A DNA stretch of 54,699 nucleotides, taken from positions 1 through 54,699 of the forward strand of contig JAGZQF010000008.1 of assembly GCA_018382295.1 (NCBI GenBank), in the 5' to 3' direction. Source of the DNA: Collinsella sp. (GTDB lineage: Bacteria > Actinomycetota > Coriobacteriia > Coriobacteriales > Coriobacteriaceae). Under the pieces are notes generated by a model. The model made no database searches. It was not told the DNA's origin and was given only the letters and a program-made list of their open reading frames with translations. Each line of letters starts with the position of its first letter. Position 1 is the first letter of the stretch. Positions 7,171 through 15,745 of the stretch are shown in pieces. Made by a program: the position numbers and the translations under genes.

Positions 7171-8819
7171 TGAAGGCGATCTGGCTTGCGTGCTGCGCGT
7201 GCGGCGATTACGGGCTGTTGCAGCGGGAAGTCGAGGGTCGTGATGCGGGCGCACAGGTGCTTCGCGTGGGTGACCTGGACGGGCTGATTTCCATGGCTCG
7301 GGCGTTTCCGTCGCGCCGCGGGGCTGCCATCATCGCGGCGTCTCTGTTTGATACCGAAGATGTGCGCAAGACTGTTGCGCGCCTGACGGCCGAAGGCCGC
7401 GTGAGTCGCGTGGTCGTGTTGATAGAAGCGCTCGATCCGTCGGATATCGAGGGGCTGTTTCGCGCGGGGGCGACCGAGGTCATCGCTGCACACAGTATAT
7501 GCGGCAACGGGCGCGCGGGCGAGGGAACGGTTGATTCCGATCGGCACATGACGATTGAGCCCGATGCTTTTGTTGATAGGGAACCCGGGGCGCCTCGCGC
7601 TACAAGAGGCCCGCGTGTTGATGATTATGGAAAAGCGGAAGCCGAGCATGGTCGGCGCCCCCGGAACCCCCTTGTATACGATGATGCTGGAGGGTCGGCG
7701 CAACATGCTGGCGACTCCCCGGCTGTAGATATGGGATACGTGCACGGCGTGAATCTGGCGGATGAACTCGACGAAGTTGAGGGCTTTGCCGGGTGCGGCG
7801 AGTTGTCGCTGATGCAGCATGAGCAGATTGCACAGAACGAACCTGCCTCGCAGACCGAACAAGCTGCCATGCCGGCTTGGACGCAGCGTGTAGTTTCGGC
7901 GGAGGAGACGGGGACGCTGTCACCGACGCCCGCCCCGCCGCCTCCGATGTCGCCGGCAGACGCTGCCGCTTCGCCGCATCGAGCTCCGGTCATCTGCGCC
8001 ATTTCGGGTTCGGGCGGTTGCGGCAAGTCGACGATCGTTGCCACCATGGCACACACATCGTCGCTGTTGGGCTTGCGTGCCGCCGTGCTCGACCTGGACC
8101 TGATGTTTGGAAACCTTTACGACTTGTTAGGCGTCGATGCTCCGCGCGATATGGCGGCACTTATCGAGCCGTCGGCGGCGGGCGCGCTCACCGAGCCGGA
8201 TATCGTAGCCACATCGATGCGCGTGGCACCGGGCGTTACGCTCTGGGGTCCCGTCGCGGCGCCCGAGCAAGCCGAGCTCATGGCACGTCCGGTGGAGTTA
8301 CTGCTTGATGTCCTGCGTCGCGAATCCGACGTGGTCTTTATCGATACCTCGGTCTTTTGGGGCGACGCCGTGGCGGCTGCGGTGGCGGCGAGCGACCGTT
8401 GCCTGGTCGTTGGCGATGCGGCGGTGTCGTCCGCGGCATCGGCATCGCGCGTCATTGAACTGGCAGGTCGAGTAGGTGTGCCACGCACGCGCATGAGCGC
8501 CGTGTTCAACCGGTTCGGTGCGCGCGGGGCAGACGAGGACGTCGCCATGCGCTTTGAGATTGCCTGTGCGTTGAGCTCCAAGATTCGTATCGCCGATGGC
8601 GGGCAGGATCTCGCTGCGCTCATGGCGTTTGGGCGCGCTGACGAGGCAGTGGGGCAGACCAGCGCTTTTGCGACTAGCGTGCGCGAGGCCACGCGCGAGA
8701 TGCTCGTGGAACTGGGGTGCGCCGTCGGCCCTTGGAGCGATATGGTCGCCGACCGTGCAACGCGCACCGAACGCCCGCGTATCCGCCTTCCCTGGTCGCG
8801 CGAGGGTGATCAGCGATGA
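7167..8819 (+). CDS. tadZ: TadZ/CpaE-like pilus localisation ATPase
   Basis: Predicted MinD/ParA-superfamily ATPase that positions the Tad pilus machine. The 550-residue protein has an N-terminal receiver-like domain (about 1-115) without an obvious phospho-acceptor Asp, then a low-complexity Pro/Ala/Glu linker (about 130-270, including PAPPPPMSP), then an ATPase domain with a deviant P-loop GSGGCGKST (281-289). A long insertion in the linker makes it larger than most CpaE proteins. The start is GTG at 7167 or the directly following ATG at 7170; both have GGAGG (7156-7160) in range. It overlaps cpaB upstream and tadA downstream (ATGA overlap). Confidence 0.88.
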   Translation: MMKAIWLACCACGDYGLLQREVEGRDAGAQVLRVGDLDGLISMARAFPSRRGAAIIAASLFDTEDVRKTVARLTAEGRVSRVVVLIEALDPSDIEGLFRAGATEVIAAHSICGNGRAGEGTVDSDRHMTIEPDAFVDREPGAPRATRGPRVDDYGKAEAEHGRRPRNPLVYDDAGGSAQHAGDSPAVDMGYVHGVNLADELDEVEGFAGCGELSLMQHEQIAQNEPASQTEQAAMPAWTQRVVSAEETGTLSPTPAPPPPMSPADAAASPHRAPVICAISGSGGCGKSTIVATMAHTSSLLGLRAAVLDLDLMFGNLYDLLGVDAPRDMAALIEPSAAGALTEPDIVATSMRVAPGVTLWGPVAAPEQAELMARPVELLLDVLRRESDVVFIDTSVFWGDAVAAAVAASDRCLVVGDAAVSSAASASRVIELAGRVGVPRTRMSAVFNRFGARGADEDVAMRFEIACALSSKIRIADGGQDLAALMAFGRADEAVGQTSAFATSVREATREMLVELGCAVGPWSDMVADRATRTERPRIRLPWSREGDQR

Positions 8820-10144
8820 GCCTGCAAACGAGGATTAAGGCTGCCGGCGCTGCGGCGGCGGCAGCGCCTGTAGATGCGGGGCGTCGCCGCGCTGTGAAAC
8901 GACGCACCAAGCGCGCCGTGATGGACCGCATGGGTTACGACGAAGTGGCGCGTATCAGCGCCTATATCGACCCGGCACTTGCCCGCTCGGAATTGCGTCC
9001 TGCGGTGGAGGCGGCGCTCAATGTTGAGGAGCCGACCGATCTCGCGACGCCCGAGCGCGAGACCATCATCGACGAGATTTTGGATGACGTGGTGGGCTTG
9101 GGGCCGTTGCAGCCGCTCATCGAGGACGACACCGTTACCGAGATCATGATCAACGGCTGCCGCTCGGCTTTCTTTGAACGCGGCGGCGTCTTGTACCCCA
9201 TCGAGCATGCGTTTGAGGATGATGAGCAGATCCGTGTGCTTATCGACCGCATCATCTCTCCACTTGGCCGCCGTATCGACGAGCGCAGCCCCATCGTCAA
9301 CGCCCGCCTCAAAACGGGTTATCGCGTCAACGCGGTGATTCCGCCTGTGGCGATTGACGGACCGATTCTCACCATCCGAAAGTTCTCGGACCGTATCTGC
9401 TCGCTGGACGAGCTCGTGGGGTTGGGATCGCTGCCGCTTTGGTATGCGCAGCTGCTGTCGTGCGCGGTGTCGCTGCGACAGGACCTGGCGGTTGCGGGAG
9501 GCACGGGATCTGGTAAGACCACCCTGCTCAACGCGTTGTCATGTGAGATTTCCACCGGCGAGCGCATCGTGACGATCGAGGACTCTGCCGAGCTCAAGTT
9601 TGCGCATCATCCGCACGTGGTGCGCCTAGAGGCGCGCGAGGCTTCAATTGAGGGCGAGGGCGCGGTGACGATCCGCGACCTGGTAACTAATGCCCTACGC
9701 ATGCGCCCCGACCGCATCGTGGTGGGCGAGGTGCGCGGTGCCGAGTGCTGCGACATGTTGCAGGCCATGAACACGGGCCACGACGGGTCGCTCACCACGC
9801 TTCATGCGGGTTCAGAACAGGAGACCGTGGTGCGTCTGACGTTGCTTGCACGTTATGGCATCGATCTGCCGAGCGAGCTCATCGAGGAGCAGATTGCCAT
9901 GGCGCTCGACGGCATCGTGATGTCCGAGCGCCACGCCGATGGCAGGCGTTTCGTCTCCTCGTATTCGGGGGTGCGACGCGCCGCATCGGGCGGCGTAGAG
10001 CTCGAGCGCTATGTGACGTTCGATGCCGCCGAGCGCACCTGGACGCTTGACCGCGAACCGCCGTTTATCGCAGAAGGCCTGCGGTCGGGGACGCTCACAC
10101 AAGAGGAGGTGGACGAATGGAGATCACTGTGCCCCTCGTCGTAG
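8816..10144 (+). CDS. tadA: TadA/CpaF secretion ATPase
   Basis: Hexameric type II/IV secretion-system ATPase that powers Flp pilus assembly at the inner face of the membrane. The 442-residue protein shows the CpaF-type N-terminal all-alpha region, a Walker A GGTGSGKTT (228-236), an Asp box and Walker B region around MRPDRIVVGEVRG, and a His box in TTLHAGS. Length fits the family. Its ATG overlaps the stop of tadZ (ATGA), and its 3' end overlaps tadB by 28 nt, so the block is translated as a coupled unit. Confidence 0.95.
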   Translation: MSLQTRIKAAGAAAAAAPVDAGRRRAVKRRTKRAVMDRMGYDEVARISAYIDPALARSELRPAVEAALNVEEPTDLATPERETIIDEILDDVVGLGPLQPLIEDDTVTEIMINGCRSAFFERGGVLYPIEHAFEDDEQIRVLIDRIISPLGRRIDERSPIVNARLKTGYRVNAVIPPVAIDGPILTIRKFSDRICSLDELVGLGSLPLWYAQLLSCAVSLRQDLAVAGGTGSGKTTLLNALSCEISTGERIVTIEDSAELKFAHHPHVVRLEAREASIEGEGAVTIRDLVTNALRMRPDRIVVGEVRGAECCDMLQAMNTGHDGSLTTLHAGSEQETVVRLTLLARYGIDLPSELIEEQIAMALDGIVMSERHADGRRFVSSYSGVRRAASGGVELERYVTFDAAERTWTLDREPPFIAEGLRSGTLTQEEVDEWRSLCPSS

Positions 10145-11043
10145 GGGGCTTGGCAGGGCTTTCTGTCGCGACGGCGTGCGGGGCGGAACCTCGTGTGCCG
10201 CAGGTGCCGCCGGCGGAGCTGGCACGTCGGGCGCTCGAGACGGTGGCAGAGAAGCTGCCGCGTGAGCTGGTGGAAAACGATCTGCTGAAAAAGATAGCCC
10301 GTTCGTGGGCATCGCTGGCTCCGGCGCATCGCCTTGGCCTCGTGATCGAAGATGTTTCGGGACGTTTGGCGTTTCTGCTGCTATCGAGCGGTGTCTGCTG
10401 CGTTTTACTAACGATGGTGTCGTTATCGCCCCCCGGATTTGCCTTGGGACTTGTTGCTCCGTTTGCCGTTGGTGCCGCTCGGGATGGCTTTGAGAGCCGG
10501 CGCGAGCAACACGATGCAGAAGAGGCAATGCCCGAGGCGTTTACCGCACTTTCCATGTCGCTTGCCTCGGGACATTCGCTGGCCCAGGGCATGCGCTTTG
10601 TGGGCGCTCATGCGCAAGAGCCAGTGCATACCGAGTTTTTGCGGGTGGCGGCGGCGATCGATTGCGGCATCTCGGCGACCGACGCGCTCGATGACTTGCT
10701 CGTGCGTATCGACGCCCCCGGTCTTTCGCTTGTGACCTTGGCGCTTAAGGTGTCTCAGCGCACCGGCGCTCCGCTTGCCGACTTACTGTCCGAGGCGTCG
10801 AGCATGGTGGGGGAGCGCATTGAGCTCAAGCGCCGCCTGGATGTTAAGACGTCGCAGGCTCGCATGTCTGCGCATATGGTCGCGGCGATGCCGGCGGGCA
10901 TGTGCGCGGTGTTGGCGCTGCTTTCGGCAGATTTTCGTCGCGGTCTTGCGACGCCTGCCGGCGCGGGCGCTGTGGTGCTGGGTCTTGCCCTCAACGCCGT
11001 TGCCCTGGTGGTTATCCGGCGCATTATGCGGGTGGAGCTATGA
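10117..11043 (+). CDS. tadB: TadB-like inner-membrane platform protein
   Basis: Type II secretion F (T2SSF) family platform protein of the Flp pilus. The 308-residue protein has an N-terminal hydrophobic segment, a central membrane pair around residues 88-125 (VCCVLLTMVSLS and GLVAPFAVGAA), the cytoplasmic T2SSF helices with the typical ALSMSLASGHSLAQGM segment, and a C-terminal pair of membrane helices ending near residue 305. The start has GAGGAGG about 7 nt upstream, inside the tadA reading frame. It ends in an ATGA overlap with tadC. Confidence 0.88.
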   Translation: MEITVPLVVGGLAGLSVATACGAEPRVPQVPPAELARRALETVAEKLPRELVENDLLKKIARSWASLAPAHRLGLVIEDVSGRLAFLLLSSGVCCVLLTMVSLSPPGFALGLVAPFAVGAARDGFESRREQHDAEEAMPEAFTALSMSLASGHSLAQGMRFVGAHAQEPVHTEFLRVAAAIDCGISATDALDDLLVRIDAPGLSLVTLALKVSQRTGAPLADLLSEASSMVGERIELKRRLDVKTSQARMSAHMVAAMPAGMCAVLALLSADFRRGLATPAGAGAVVLGLALNAVALVVIRRIMRVEL

Positions 11044-11681
11044 GCGCCCCGGTTGCAGTTGCGGCTTGCCTGTGCGCCCTGAGTGTATTTGTCGCGACGG
11101 GTTTGGATCGGGCGGATGCACGCAAGATCGCAGGGGCCTGCAAGCGCGAGGCGGTGCTGGTCGCTGCCGCGGGTCGCTCGGTGGTCGATGCTCTGACCGC
11201 GCGAGTGAAGGGCGCGGTTGGAGCGGGCGGCCCGGCGCGAGTGTCGCTCGGCGAAGTGTCCGAGATGATCGATGTTGTGCGCTTGGGTCTTTCGGCCGGT
11301 CTTTCGTTTGATGCGGCGCTTGAGATTTTCTGCGCCAACCGCCGGTCAGTGCTGGCTCTTCGCCTTGAGCGCGCCTGCATGGCGTGGCAGGTGGGCGTGG
11401 GCACGCGTGAGGACGAGTTGTTGGCCGCCGCGCGCGACCTGGACGTGCGAGCGCTCGAGACCTTTGCCATCACGGTGGGGCAGGCGCTCGCCCTGGGTGC
11501 CCCACTTGCCGAGACGCTGGCCGCTCAAAGTCGCGAGATCCGTGCGGCTCATCGCGCCGCGGTCGAGCGCGAGATCGAGCGTGCGCCCGTCAAGCTGCTG
11601 ATTCCCACCGGCACGCTCATCTTGCCGGCGTTGCTTCTGTCCATATTGGGCCCGCTGCTGGGAGCAGGCGGGATGATGTAG
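11040..11681 (+). CDS. tadC: TadC-like inner-membrane platform protein
   Basis: Second T2SSF-family platform subunit, probably pairing with TadB. The 213-residue protein begins with a membrane helix (residues 2-22), then a cytoplasmic helical domain with VRLGLSAGLSFDAALE and a later ALALGAPLAETLAAQSREIR segment, the hallmark of the family, and ends with a hydrophobic helix (IPTGTLILPALLLSILGPLL). The ATG at 11040 overlaps the tadB stop. It is shorter than many TadC proteins (about 300 residues), missing part of the N-terminal region. Confidence 0.82.
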   Translation: MSAPVAVAACLCALSVFVATGLDRADARKIAGACKREAVLVAAAGRSVVDALTARVKGAVGAGGPARVSLGEVSEMIDVVRLGLSAGLSFDAALEIFCANRRSVLALRLERACMAWQVGVGTREDELLAAARDLDVRALETFAITVGQALALGAPLAETLAAQSREIRAAHRAAVEREIERAPVKLLIPTGTLILPALLLSILGPLLGAGGMM

Positions 11682-11691
11682 GGAGGAATAC

Positions 11692-11925
11692 ATGAACACG
11701 ATGACTGACGCTGCTGGCAAGGTCCAGGGCTGGGCGTTTTGCCGGGCGGCACATGTTCGTCAGCGCGCCAAGGAACTATTGCAGGAGGAGAGTGCACAGG
11801 GTACCACCGAGTATGCCATCTTGGTCGGCGTGCTCGTGGTGATCGCGATTATCGCCATCGTCGCATTTAAGGGCAAGGTCCAAGATCTATGGAACGCTAT
11901 CAGCGAGGGCATCAACAGCCTGTAG
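11692..11925 (+). CDS. flp: Flp-type major pilin precursor
   Basis: Small pilin subunit of the Tad pilus. The 77-residue precursor has a long leader (about residues 1-36) ending in EESAQG, followed by TTEYAILVGVLVVIAIIAIV, a hydrophobic alpha-helix with Glu at +3 and Tyr at +4. That is the classic Flp/Fap pilin signature, with predicted cleavage after Gly37. The mature part is about 40 residues, as usual. A GGAGG-type site (11682-11687, GGAGGA) precedes the ATG. The leader is longer than the typical Flp leader of about 20 residues. The processing peptidase (TadV/CpaA) is not encoded in this window. Confidence 0.92.
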   Translation: MNTMTDAAGKVQGWAFCRAAHVRQRAKELLQEESAQGTTEYAILVGVLVVIAIIAIVAFKGKVQDLWNAISEGINSL

Positions 11926-12452
11926 AGGGCGAGCGCCCCATCGGGGTGCTGCTGGTGTTTGCTTGCCTGACCGTGGCGATAGCGGCGGTGCTTTGGGGGC
12001 TTAACGCCGCGCGGCAGCAGCGTCCTGGGACCGCCTCCGATTTGGGCTCAGATTCGGCGGTGGCGTCTCAAAAAGATGAGATGCGAGATGCGGACGATTC
12101 GGATGTCGCTGTCACGGCGCAAACCTTTCTGCGGACGCTCGACAAGCGGTCTGGCACTGCGACGGATTCGCCTGAGGGCAACGCGATTGCGGTCCGGCTT
12201 GCATGGTCCGAGGACCGACCGATGACCGAAGCGGCGGCGGATATGCTGCATGCCTATCGCGAGGTACCCACGGCGCAACTTGCTCTGAGCGGCTATCTCG
12301 ACATCAAGGGAAACGTGTGGGGCGCCATCGTGCGCGACGGACGCGGCTGGGTCGATATGGTGACAATTGCCGCGGATGCTGGCGATGCTTCGTGTCGTCT
12401 GCGCGCCGTGCGCCTGAGCCCGCAGGCAACGGACTCAAAGGAGGGATCGTGA
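11889..12452 (+). CDS. Tad-locus membrane-anchored protein of unknown function
   Basis: I do not recognise a family. The 187-residue product has one N-terminal membrane helix (about residues 20-38, VLLVFACLTVAIAAVLWGL) and an otherwise soluble, acidic, probably extracellular region with Ser/Asp-rich linker (45-75) and a compact C-terminal part containing two cysteines at most. The ATG at 11889 overlaps the end of flp by 37 nt with a weak AAGG site; a GTG at 11946 would give a non-overlapping start directly before the membrane helix. Location between the major pilin and TadE-like genes suggests a pilus accessory or minor subunit. Confidence 0.6.
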   Translation: MERYQRGHQQPVEGERPIGVLLVFACLTVAIAAVLWGLNAARQQRPGTASDLGSDSAVASQKDEMRDADDSDVAVTAQTFLRTLDKRSGTATDSPEGNAIAVRLAWSEDRPMTEAAADMLHAYREVPTAQLALSGYLDIKGNVWGAIVRDGRGWVDMVTIAADAGDASCRLRAVRLSPQATDSKEGS

Positions 12453-12453
12453 A

Positions 12454-12672
12454 ATGCATGATGTCCTGCGTGAGGAATCTGCCCAGGCGACGGTCGAATA
12501 CGCCATCGTCACGGTGGCGCTGTTATCGATCGTGCTGGCGATCGCGGAACTTTGGCGTGCCGGCACCGATGGGCGCTTGGCGGCGCTGGTTGAGCGGGCG
12601 GCATCCCATGGCGTTGCCTCGATGTCGGTTATCGACGCCGCCGCGGGCGCTAAGGACATCGCGTTGTATTGA
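12454..12672 (+). CDS. Small pilin-like (TadE/Flp-like) protein
   Basis: A 72-residue protein with the leader REESAQ followed by ATVEYAIVTVALLSIVLAIA, matching the Flp pilin pattern (Glu and Tyr after the junction) except that Ala replaces the usual Gly at the expected cleavage site. The rest is a short amphipathic tail. It is probably a second Flp-type pilin or minor pilin. A strong GGAGGG site (12440-12445) lies 8 nt before the ATG. It follows the preceding stop codon by 1 nt. Confidence 0.75.
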   Translation: MHDVLREESAQATVEYAIVTVALLSIVLAIAELWRAGTDGRLAALVERAASHGVASMSVIDAAAGAKDIALY

Positions 12673-13144
12673 TATCGCGCACGAGGACCGGGCGCAGTCT
12701 ACGGTCGAGGCTGCTTTTTTGCTGCCGACGTTTCTGACGCTCATCCTTCTCGCACTGCAACCGGTGTGCCTGCTTTATACGCGCGCGGTCATGGAGTCTG
12801 CCGCCGCCGAGACCGCGCGGCTCATGACCACGACGACGGCGGAGGACGACGATCTTAAGGAGTTCACCCGCCGCCGGCTTGCCGCAGTGCCCAACGTTTC
12901 GATCTTTCATGCCGGCGGGCCGTTGTCGTGGGATATCGAGCTTGGCCGGGCCGGTGCGGGTGGCGTCTCGTCCGTGTCCGTTTCCGGCGAGGTCAAGCCG
13001 TTGCCTGTGATCGGTGCGTTTGCGCAGGCTATGGGTGGTACCGCCGAGGGCGGCTACGTTGAGCTCAAGGTTGATGTCTCGTATCAATCGCGTCCCGAAT
13101 GGCTGGAGGGAGATTATGATTCGTGGATTGCTGCATGGGATTAA
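12668..13144 (+). CDS. tadE: TadE-like minor pilin protein
   Basis: TadE-like pseudopilin with the N-terminal motif HEDRAQSTVEAAF followed by the hydrophobic helix LLPTFLTLILLALQPVCLLY, then an extracytoplasmic domain of about 110 residues. No ATG, GTG or TTG lies close to the motif in this frame. The nearest are ATG 12608 and TTG 12614, deep inside the preceding gene and without ribosome-binding sites. ATT at 12668 overlaps the upstream TGA (ATTGA), has AAGGA 11 nt before it, and gives an N-terminus as short as those of the sister proteins. I therefore choose ATT, with caution; the 3' end is certain. Confidence 0.75.
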   Translation: MDIAHEDRAQSTVEAAFLLPTFLTLILLALQPVCLLYTRAVMESAAAETARLMTTTTAEDDDLKEFTRRRLAAVPNVSIFHAGGPLSWDIELGRAGAGGVSSVSVSGEVKPLPVIGAFAQAMGGTAEGGYVELKVDVSYQSRPEWLEGDYDSWIAAWD

Positions 13145-15269
13145 GCGTTTCTGGTCTAGATGCGTTTTGACGCGCCGTCCGAGCTGCCATCGCAAACGAG
13201 GCGGCTTTATGGGCCGCGCCGGTGTCGACCTGTTTATCGAAGACGGTGCCTACACCACGCTTTCTTCTGCCGTGGTCATCCTAGTGGTGCTCACGTTGTT
13301 GTTTTCGTCGACCGCGGCGATATGGAGCATGTCGCGTGCCGGGGATACCCAGGTGGCGGCCGATAGCGGCGCGCTGGCGGGTGCCAACGTAGTGTCGTCC
13401 TATCACACGGCTGCCACGGTGGTTGATGCGAGCATCTTGAGTCTGGGGCTGGCGGGGTTTGCCACAATCGGGACGGGCCTGGTCGCCATCCTCATCCCAG
13501 GTGCCGAACCAGTTGCCGGCAATATGGTCGACACCGGGATTGAGATCATTAAAACGCGCAACAAGTTTGCCAAAAGCGCATCGGAAGGCTTACAGAAAAT
13601 CGAGACGGCTCTGCCGTATCTGATCGCCGCGCGTGCCACGCAGGCGGTGTCGGCGCAGGATACCGATAGTGTGGCCTATACCGGTACGGCGCTTGCCGTG
13701 CCCAGGACATCCGAATCGGACTTCGCTGCGCTCGAGGGGTCCGAGATCTCGACCGATGCCATCGAGAGCACCTCAAAAGACCTTGACTATGCTGCCAAGG
13801 AACTGAAGAAAGCGTCCGAGAAAACGTCAAAGGCCAAGGAACGCGCCTGGCTTGCCGACTGCGGTGGATCGGACAGAGGCGCAGTCGGAAGCTGTTCGTG
13901 CATGTGGGAACGCGCGAAGAGCTTGGCGAAGCTTTCGGATATTGAGAATCCGCACTATGCCTCGAGTGTCACATGGGAGCCGCAAGTGGCGCTCGATCGC
14001 GCGAAGGCCTATTACCGCTTGCGCCTTGCAAACGAGGCGCCTCAGGGCTCAAGCGTCGAGATGAAGGCGGAGTCGGCGGCGCGCAAGGCGTTTTACACCT
14101 ATGCGAGTACAGAGGTCAATCGTGCATATGTAACCGAGGGCGGAGATGAGGTCACTTCCTATATCCCGCTGTTGCCGCGCAACACTGACGAGGTGCGAGC
14201 GACGGAACTCTATTCCGATACGGCGTGGCCAACCAGTGCCATCGATGGCAAGATGTATCTGCATTACGGAACGAGTTGCCCCAACTATAAGAAGGGGGCG
14301 CCAGGCGGGCTGGCCTCGGTTGCTGATTATGACGGGCAGGACAGATGCAACAGATGCCATTTTGGCGTTTCGTCGCTCGGCGCCGTTGCGGCTCCTTCGA
14401 CTTCTATCGAAAACGGCTTCGAGTACCACTTTGATCGATTCAAAGACGCTCTGGAAGACTACGTCGAATGCCGCAACAAAGAGCTCGAGCTCATGCGCCA
14501 GACCGAGGACGAGGCTGACCGTGCGGGTAATGCGTTTGACGAGGCCATTAGAGCGCTTTCGGGCGAGCGTCCGCGTATCGCCCCGCCCGGGCGAAATGGC
14601 GTGGTTGCCCTTGCGGTTTCGGGTGCCATTTCGAGCCCCGATGAGCTCAACTCTTCGTTTAACACGGCAGTCAGGCTTGGCGATCGCGGTGCTATCTCTG
14701 CCGCGGTGCTGGCGCCCGATGAGGCGACGGCGCAAAACAACGTGCTTTCGCGATTTTTCTCGACATTGAAGGAACGCTCGGGCGGCGTTGCCGGCGTGCT
14801 CGACGGCGTCATGGATGTTTGGGGACGGCTGCTCGTGGGATACGGTGATATCCAAGGTTCGGCCGACGAACTTATGGACGAGATGATTAAAGACCTAGGA
14901 GGGGGCAGCGGTGCGTTGGGCTCCATTGCATCGTGGCTCGGCGATACCGTTTCGGCGTCCGTGGCGGCGCTGGGTTTGGAACCGTGCGACTTGCGCCTGC
15001 GAAAGCCGGTGCTGACCGATTCCGCCAACGTCATTAAGAGTCCGGGGTCTGACATTGCTGGTCTCTCTCAAGCGCAAGACAAACTGCGAAGTATTCCGTT
15101 GGGTGTGACCGATCCCAAGGCGCTTTGCGAGGCGTTGGAATATCAAGTCGAACGCACCATTAGCGGTACGGTGTTCACGCTTGCGGAGATTCCTCTGCCC
15201 GGCGGCGGCTCCATCCCACTCACCGTCGATGTCGCGACACTGGTTGGCGCTCTGGGCGGTGGGTCGTAA
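13116..15269 (+). CDS. Large TadG-like envelope protein of the Tad locus
   Basis: A 717-residue protein with a basic N-terminal stretch and, at about residues 40-65, the segment IEDGAYTTLSSAVVILVVLT followed by a TadG/Flp-like helix and the ADSGALAGAN motif typical of putative Flp pilus-assembly TadE/G-like proteins. The remaining 600 residues are predicted outside the membrane: helical, Lys/Glu-rich repeats (220-260), two cysteine clusters (CGGSDRGAVGSCSC near 248-262 and SCPNYKKG plus DRCNRCHFG near 388-417) and a glycine-rich C-terminus. ATG 13116 follows GGAGGGA closely; an alternative ATG at 13209 lacks such a site. It overlaps the TadE-like genes on both sides and is much longer than TadG of Proteobacteria. 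Confidence 0.72.
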   Translation: MIRGLLHGIKRFWSRCVLTRRPSCHRKRGGFMGRAGVDLFIEDGAYTTLSSAVVILVVLTLLFSSTAAIWSMSRAGDTQVAADSGALAGANVVSSYHTAATVVDASILSLGLAGFATIGTGLVAILIPGAEPVAGNMVDTGIEIIKTRNKFAKSASEGLQKIETALPYLIAARATQAVSAQDTDSVAYTGTALAVPRTSESDFAALEGSEISTDAIESTSKDLDYAAKELKKASEKTSKAKERAWLADCGGSDRGAVGSCSCMWERAKSLAKLSDIENPHYASSVTWEPQVALDRAKAYYRLRLANEAPQGSSVEMKAESAARKAFYTYASTEVNRAYVTEGGDEVTSYIPLLPRNTDEVRATELYSDTAWPTSAIDGKMYLHYGTSCPNYKKGAPGGLASVADYDGQDRCNRCHFGVSSLGAVAAPSTSIENGFEYHFDRFKDALEDYVECRNKELELMRQTEDEADRAGNAFDEAIRALSGERPRIAPPGRNGVVALAVSGAISSPDELNSSFNTAVRLGDRGAISAAVLAPDEATAQNNVLSRFFSTLKERSGGVAGVLDGVMDVWGRLLVGYGDIQGSADELMDEMIKDLGGGSGALGSIASWLGDTVSASVAALGLEPCDLRLRKPVLTDSANVIKSPGSDIAGLSQAQDKLRSIPLGVTDPKALCEALEYQVERTISGTVFTLAEIPLPGGGSIPLTVDVATLVGALGGGS

Positions 15270-15745
15270 TGAGTATTCGCATGCGTCTGCGTGAGGAGCG
15301 CGCCCAAGCGACGGTGGAGATGGCAGTGGTTACGCCCGTTTTGCTGGTGCTGGCACTCATCGTGTACAACGTCATGATCTTTGCCGGCGCTGTCGCGCGC
15401 TTCGACCGCGTGGTGCCCGACATCGTGCTGGCGCACGCTGTGGCGCCGGGCGGGGAGGGTGACGAGAGCTCTGCCGATGCCTCGGTGACGGTCCAGACTC
15501 AAATTCTGAATGCCATGGAAGGCTATGACTTGCAGATCGAAGTGTCGAGCGAGCAAGGCGCGAAGGCATCAGATGGTGGCCTGCTCTCCCTATCCGGTAC
15601 GTTTAGGACCTACACCTGCACCATGCACTATGAGCCGTGGCCGACTTCTCTCAGCATCGCTGGCGTTCCGCTGGGGGCGCCGACAACGTTGTCGCACGAG
15701 CGCGCGGTGACGGTCGATCCATGGCGTCCGGGGGTGGTCATGTGA
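15269..15745 (+). CDS. tadE: TadE-like minor pilin protein
   Basis: A 158-residue TadE-family pseudopilin. The N-terminus LREERAQATVEMAVVTP and the helix VLLVLALIVYNVMIF match the TadE pattern, and the extracytoplasmic part contains a tyrosine/threonine-rich strand region ending near residue 158. Its ATG overlaps the stop of the large TadG-like gene (TAATG), so it is coupled. It shares the EExAQxTVE junction with four other products of this operon. Confidence 0.85.
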   Translation: MSIRMRLREERAQATVEMAVVTPVLLVLALIVYNVMIFAGAVARFDRVVPDIVLAHAVAPGGEGDESSADASVTVQTQILNAMEGYDLQIEVSSEQGAKASDGGLLSLSGTFRTYTCTMHYEPWPTSLSIAGVPLGAPTTLSHERAVTVDPWRPGVVM

